Assembly (NCBI GenBank): GCA_944385585.1
Contig: CALWXU010000004.1
Location: 1 to 46,697 of the forward strand
From: an uncultured Flavonifractor sp.
GTDB taxonomy: Bacteria; Bacillota; Clostridia; Oscillospirales; Oscillospiraceae
DNA length: 46,697 nucleotides
Direction: 5' to 3'
Shown here: piece after piece, positions 44,967 to 46,697 of the stretch
How the letters are laid out: each line of letters starts with the position of its first letter
How positions within the stretch are numbered: position 1 is the first letter of the stretch
Translations under genes and position numbers: made by a program
The notes under the pieces: model-generated
What the model was told of the DNA's origin: nothing
Database searches by the model: none
What the model saw: the letters and a program-made list of their open reading frames with translations, nothing else

Positions 44967-45763
44967 TGTATGCTTCCTCCTTCGTTGATGGCATAGTTGT
45001 GCTTCAGCGGGCCGCTGCCCGCCCCCAGGTCCAGCCCGGCCTCCATGCAGGCGGTGATGTAGGCCTTGGCCCTCCCCACCGCCTGGGGCAGGTCGCAGCC
45101 CAGGGCCAGGAAGGAGGCGATGGCGGAGGACAGGGTGCAGCCGGAGCCGTGGTTGTTGGGGTTGTCCACCCGGGGAGCCCGGAACCAGCGGGCCTCCCCC
45201 CGGAGCCACAGCAGGTCGTCGGCGTCCTCCGTCCGGTGGCCCCCCTTCACCAGCACCCCGCCGGGCAGGGTGCTCCCGATGGCCTGGGCCGCCCGGAGCA
45301 TGGCGTCCTCGTCCCCGATGGCGAGGCCGCACAGCCGCTCCGCCTCGGGCAGGTTGGGGGTGATCACCTCCGCCAGGGGGAACAGCTCCTCCGTCAGGGC
45401 GGTGAGGGCGCTGTCCTGCATCAGGCTGGAGCCGCTGGTGGCCACCATCACCGGGTCCACCACGATGTGCTCCGCCCGGTACTCCCGCAGCTTGGACCCG
45501 ATGGTCCGGATGATCTTCGCGTTGGACACCATGCCGATCTTCACCGCGTCTGGCCGGATGTCCCGGAACACGCAGTCCAGCTGCTGTGCCATAAATTCCG
45601 GGGTGGCCTCCAGCACGCCGGACACCCCGGTGGTGTTCTGGGCGGTGAGGGCGGTGACGGCGCTCATGCCGTACACCCCCAGGCAGGTCATGGTCTTGAG
45701 ATCCGCCTGGATGCCCGCGCCGCCGCTGGAGTCGCTCCCCGCGATGGTCAGAACCTTTTTCAT
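44963..45763 (-). CDS. thiD: hydroxymethylpyrimidine/phosphomethylpyrimidine kinase
   Basis: A 266-residue HMP/HMP-P kinase making HMP-pyrophosphate for ThiE. Landmarks are MKKVLTIAGSDSSGGAGIQ at the N-terminus, GVYGMSAVTALTAQNTTGV near 35-53, VVDPVMVATSGSSLM near 105-120, LVKGGHR near 184 and the catalytic GSGCTLSSAIASFLA near 212-226. GGGAGG precedes the ATG at 45763. It is the first gene after the TPP riboswitch terminator. Confidence 0.96.
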   Translation of the reverse strand: MKKVLTIAGSDSSGGAGIQADLKTMTCLGVYGMSAVTALTAQNTTGVSGVLEATPEFMAQQLDCVFRDIRPDAVKIGMVSNAKIIRTIGSKLREYRAEHIVVDPVMVATSGSSLMQDSALTALTEELFPLAEVITPNLPEAERLCGLAIGDEDAMLRAAQAIGSTLPGGVLVKGGHRTEDADDLLWLRGEARWFRAPRVDNPNNHGSGCTLSSAIASFLALGCDLPQAVGRAKAYITACMEAGLDLGAGSGPLKHNYAINEGGSIQ

Positions 45764-45780
45764 ACACATACCTCCCAAAC

Positions 45781-45816
45781 AAAAAGCTCGGAACACCCCG
45801 CAGGGCGTTCCGAGCT
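45781..45816 (-). terminator. TPP riboswitch terminator (expression platform)
   Basis: A 14-bp stem (arms 45785-45798 and 45803-45816, one G-U pair in RNA) followed on the minus strand by TTTTT, between the TPP aptamer and thiD. With TPP bound, this hairpin should stop transcription of the thi operon. Confidence 0.85.
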
Positions 45817-45865
45817 GAGATAACAGCATGTGTGGGGGCGGCGCCCGCCCCGGCTGTCTCGCACG

Positions 45866-45950
45866 TGTCGCGTCCCTACGGTGGCATTATCCACATCAGG
45901 TCGGGTCGGGCATACGCCCCTCTCAGCCCTGTTCAGAGCTCCCCTGCGAA
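45866..45950 (-). promoter_or_regulatory. TPP riboswitch (thi box)
   Basis: The minus strand shows the conserved TPP aptamer pieces in order: CAGGGGAGC near 45936-45947, GCTGAGAGG near 45919-45927, then ACCTGATGTGGATAATGCCA near 45884-45903 and GCGTAGGGA-like CCGTAGGGACG near 45871-45881. All core strands of the thi box are present. It lies upstream of thiD and ahead of an intrinsic terminator, so it controls the whole salvage operon by feedback from thiamine pyrophosphate. Confidence 0.96.
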
Positions 45951-45973
45951 CGGATTTACTTTTACGTCGATAA

Positions 45974-46002
45974 AGTATACCACAGTTTTCTGAGAAAGAA
46001 AA
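45974..46002 (-). promoter_or_regulatory. promoter of the thi operon (extended -10)
   Basis: TGGTATACT extended -10 (TATACT at 45974-45979) on the minus strand with a weak -35 (TTTTCT) at a 17-nt spacing, in an AT-rich patch just upstream of the TPP aptamer. Confidence 0.6.
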
Positions 46003-46052
46003 GCATTTTTTTCGACGCCGGCCGGGCGGGCGCGGCAGAGGGGCGGAATCCC

Positions 46053-46081
46053 TTGACAAGGGCGGGCGTATGGGCTAAAAT
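46053..46081 (+). promoter_or_regulatory. promoter of the cobalamin-riboswitch unit
   Basis: TTGACA (46053-46058), a 17-nt spacer and TAAAAT (46076-46081), immediately upstream of the cobalamin aptamer. It is divergent from the thi promoter, about 60 bases away. Confidence 0.85.
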
Positions 46082-46099
46082 GGGCGTACAGACCAATAG

Positions 46100-46278
46100 G
46101 CCCTCCAAGTGCCCAGCTTCCGCTGGGGTAAAAGGGAATCGGGTGCAACTCCCGAGCGATCCGGTCACTGTGAACGGGGAGCGAGCCGCAGCAGCCATTG
46201 TCCCGCCGCCAAGGCGGGGTGAGAAGGCGCGGCAAGCGCAGATCCGTGAGCCAGGAAACCTGCTTGGAACGGGCGGAT
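46100..46278 (+). promoter_or_regulatory. cobalamin riboswitch
   Basis: The conserved B12 aptamer order is visible: AAAAGGGAATCGGGTGCAAC near 46131-46150, CCCGAGCG, the B12-box-like GGTCACTGTGA near 46161-46171, and GAGCCAGGAAACCTGCTTGG near 46248-46267. It precedes a terminator-like hairpin and a BtuF-like gene, so adenosyl- or aquo-cobalamin probably represses uptake. Confidence 0.95.
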
Positions 46279-46338
46279 AGGTATCTTCCGCAGAAAGAGA
46301 CCTGTCCAGCGCTGCCGCACACAGGTAGTTCTGGAAGT

Positions 46339-46365
46339 CCGCTTTCTCCGGAAAGCGGGCTTTTC
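46339..46365 (+). terminator. hairpin of the cobalamin riboswitch expression platform
   Basis: CCGCTTTC-TCCG-GAAAGCGG stem followed by GCTTTTCCGTTTT, between the aptamer and the downstream start codon. A probable regulated terminator. Confidence 0.75.
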
Positions 46366-46413
46366 CGTTTTCCGGGCGGTGAGATCGCATATTTTTACAA
46401 GGAGGACATCGCA

Positions 46414-46697
46414 ATGAAACGGAATCGCAGCATCCTGGCCCTGGCGCTGGCCCTGACCCTCTCCCTGGCTGCCTGCTCCGGCGGGACCCCGGCGGAGACC
46501 CAGGCCCCCGCCGCGGAGACCACCCCCGCCCAGGCGGAGGAGACCACCGGCTCCAGCAGCCACTATCCGGTGACCATCACCAGCTATGACTACGCCGGCA
46601 ATCCGGTGGAGTACACCTACGAGAAGGCCCCGGAGCGGGTGCTGTGCGTCTACCAGGGCTGTATCGAGACCATGATCGCCCTGGGGCTGGAGGACCA
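46414..46697 (+). CDS. cobalamin/siderophore ABC transporter binding lipoprotein, partial (BtuF-like)
   Basis: The first 94 or so codons of a binding-protein gene cut by the window edge. It has a lipoprotein signal (MKRNRSILALALALTLSLAA, then CSGG), a Thr/Ala/Glu-rich linker to about residue 50, then YPVTITSYDYAGNPVEYTYE and KAPERVLCVYQGCIETMIALG, the typical opening of the BtuF/FecB periplasmic-binding fold. AAGGAGG lies upstream of the ATG at 46414. The riboswitch points to cobalamin or cobinamide uptake rather than iron. Confidence 0.88.
   Translation, partial: MKRNRSILALALALTLSLAACSGGTPAETQAPAAETTPAQAEETTGSSSHYPVTITSYDYAGNPVEYTYEKAPERVLCVYQGCIETMIALGLED

Overview
The window looks like chromosome from a GC-rich anaerobic Firmicute, most likely a gut Clostridia of the Oscillospiraceae type. 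This is inferred from an Enterococcus-type sodium V-ATPase operon, an S-layer-homology protein, a DUF4015 protein, TRAP transport, ThiW/ThiXYZ/TenA thiamine salvage under a TPP riboswitch, and a cobalamin riboswitch. Most genes on both sides of a central island are very GC-rich. The island (about 23.26-36.57 kb) is visibly less so.

Left part (1-23.2 kb, mostly minus strand). First come six genes of a V-type ATPase in the order ntpF-I-K-E-C-G, reading off the left edge; NtpK carries the known sodium-binding residues. Then come a membrane-anchored DUF4015 protein, a MarR regulator, a secreted SLH protein and an unrecognised protein. From 19.4 down to 8.0 kb runs one long operon for aldarate (glucarate/galactarate) use: TRAP transporter dctQ-dctM-dctP, a COG3964-like amidohydrolase, an FAD oxidoreductase, tartronate semialdehyde reductase, a DapA-family aldolase, two tandem glucarate dehydratases and an MOFRL glycerate kinase, closed by a strong terminator. 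It starts from a good sigma-70-type promoter. Upstream lies a PrpR-like regulator whose AAA+ domain has lost the sigma-54 contact loop and the Walker B acids. TTTCA/TGAAA repeats lie upstream of both the regulator and the operon. A DUF362 gene is divergent from the regulator.

Centre (23.26-36.57 kb). A 13.3-kb genomic island sits in the 3' half of a tRNA-Val(GAC) gene and is bounded by a 46-nt direct repeat with three differences. It carries a 5'-truncated tyrosine integrase abutting a 5'-truncated GH3 glycosidase, then a plus-strand glucuronide/hexuronate operon: GH2 glycosidase (probable beta-glucuronidase), GPH symporter, uxaC, uxuA, SDR mannonate oxidoreductase, a PfkB kinase, a KDPG aldolase-VOC fusion and a second PfkB kinase. 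GH2 and the mannonate oxidoreductase each contain one in-frame TAG and are otherwise intact. No island gene ends in TAG, while several flanking host genes do. Decay is the simplest reading; amber readthrough is worth testing.

Right part (36.6-46.7 kb). An ABC exporter (plus strand) converges on a ten-gene thiamine salvage operon (minus strand): thiD, a thiamine-binding-family protein, thiW, thiM, thiE, a HAD phosphatase, tenA, thiZ, thiX and thiY, under a TPP riboswitch with a terminator. A highly structured inverted-repeat element lies between thiX and thiY. Divergently, a cobalamin riboswitch with its own promoter leads into a BtuF-like lipoprotein gene cut by the right edge.

Taken together, both catabolic blocks deal with sugar acids. 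The host operon takes aldarates to pyruvate plus phosphoglycerate. The island takes glucuronides to KDPG and then pyruvate plus glyceraldehyde 3-phosphate.
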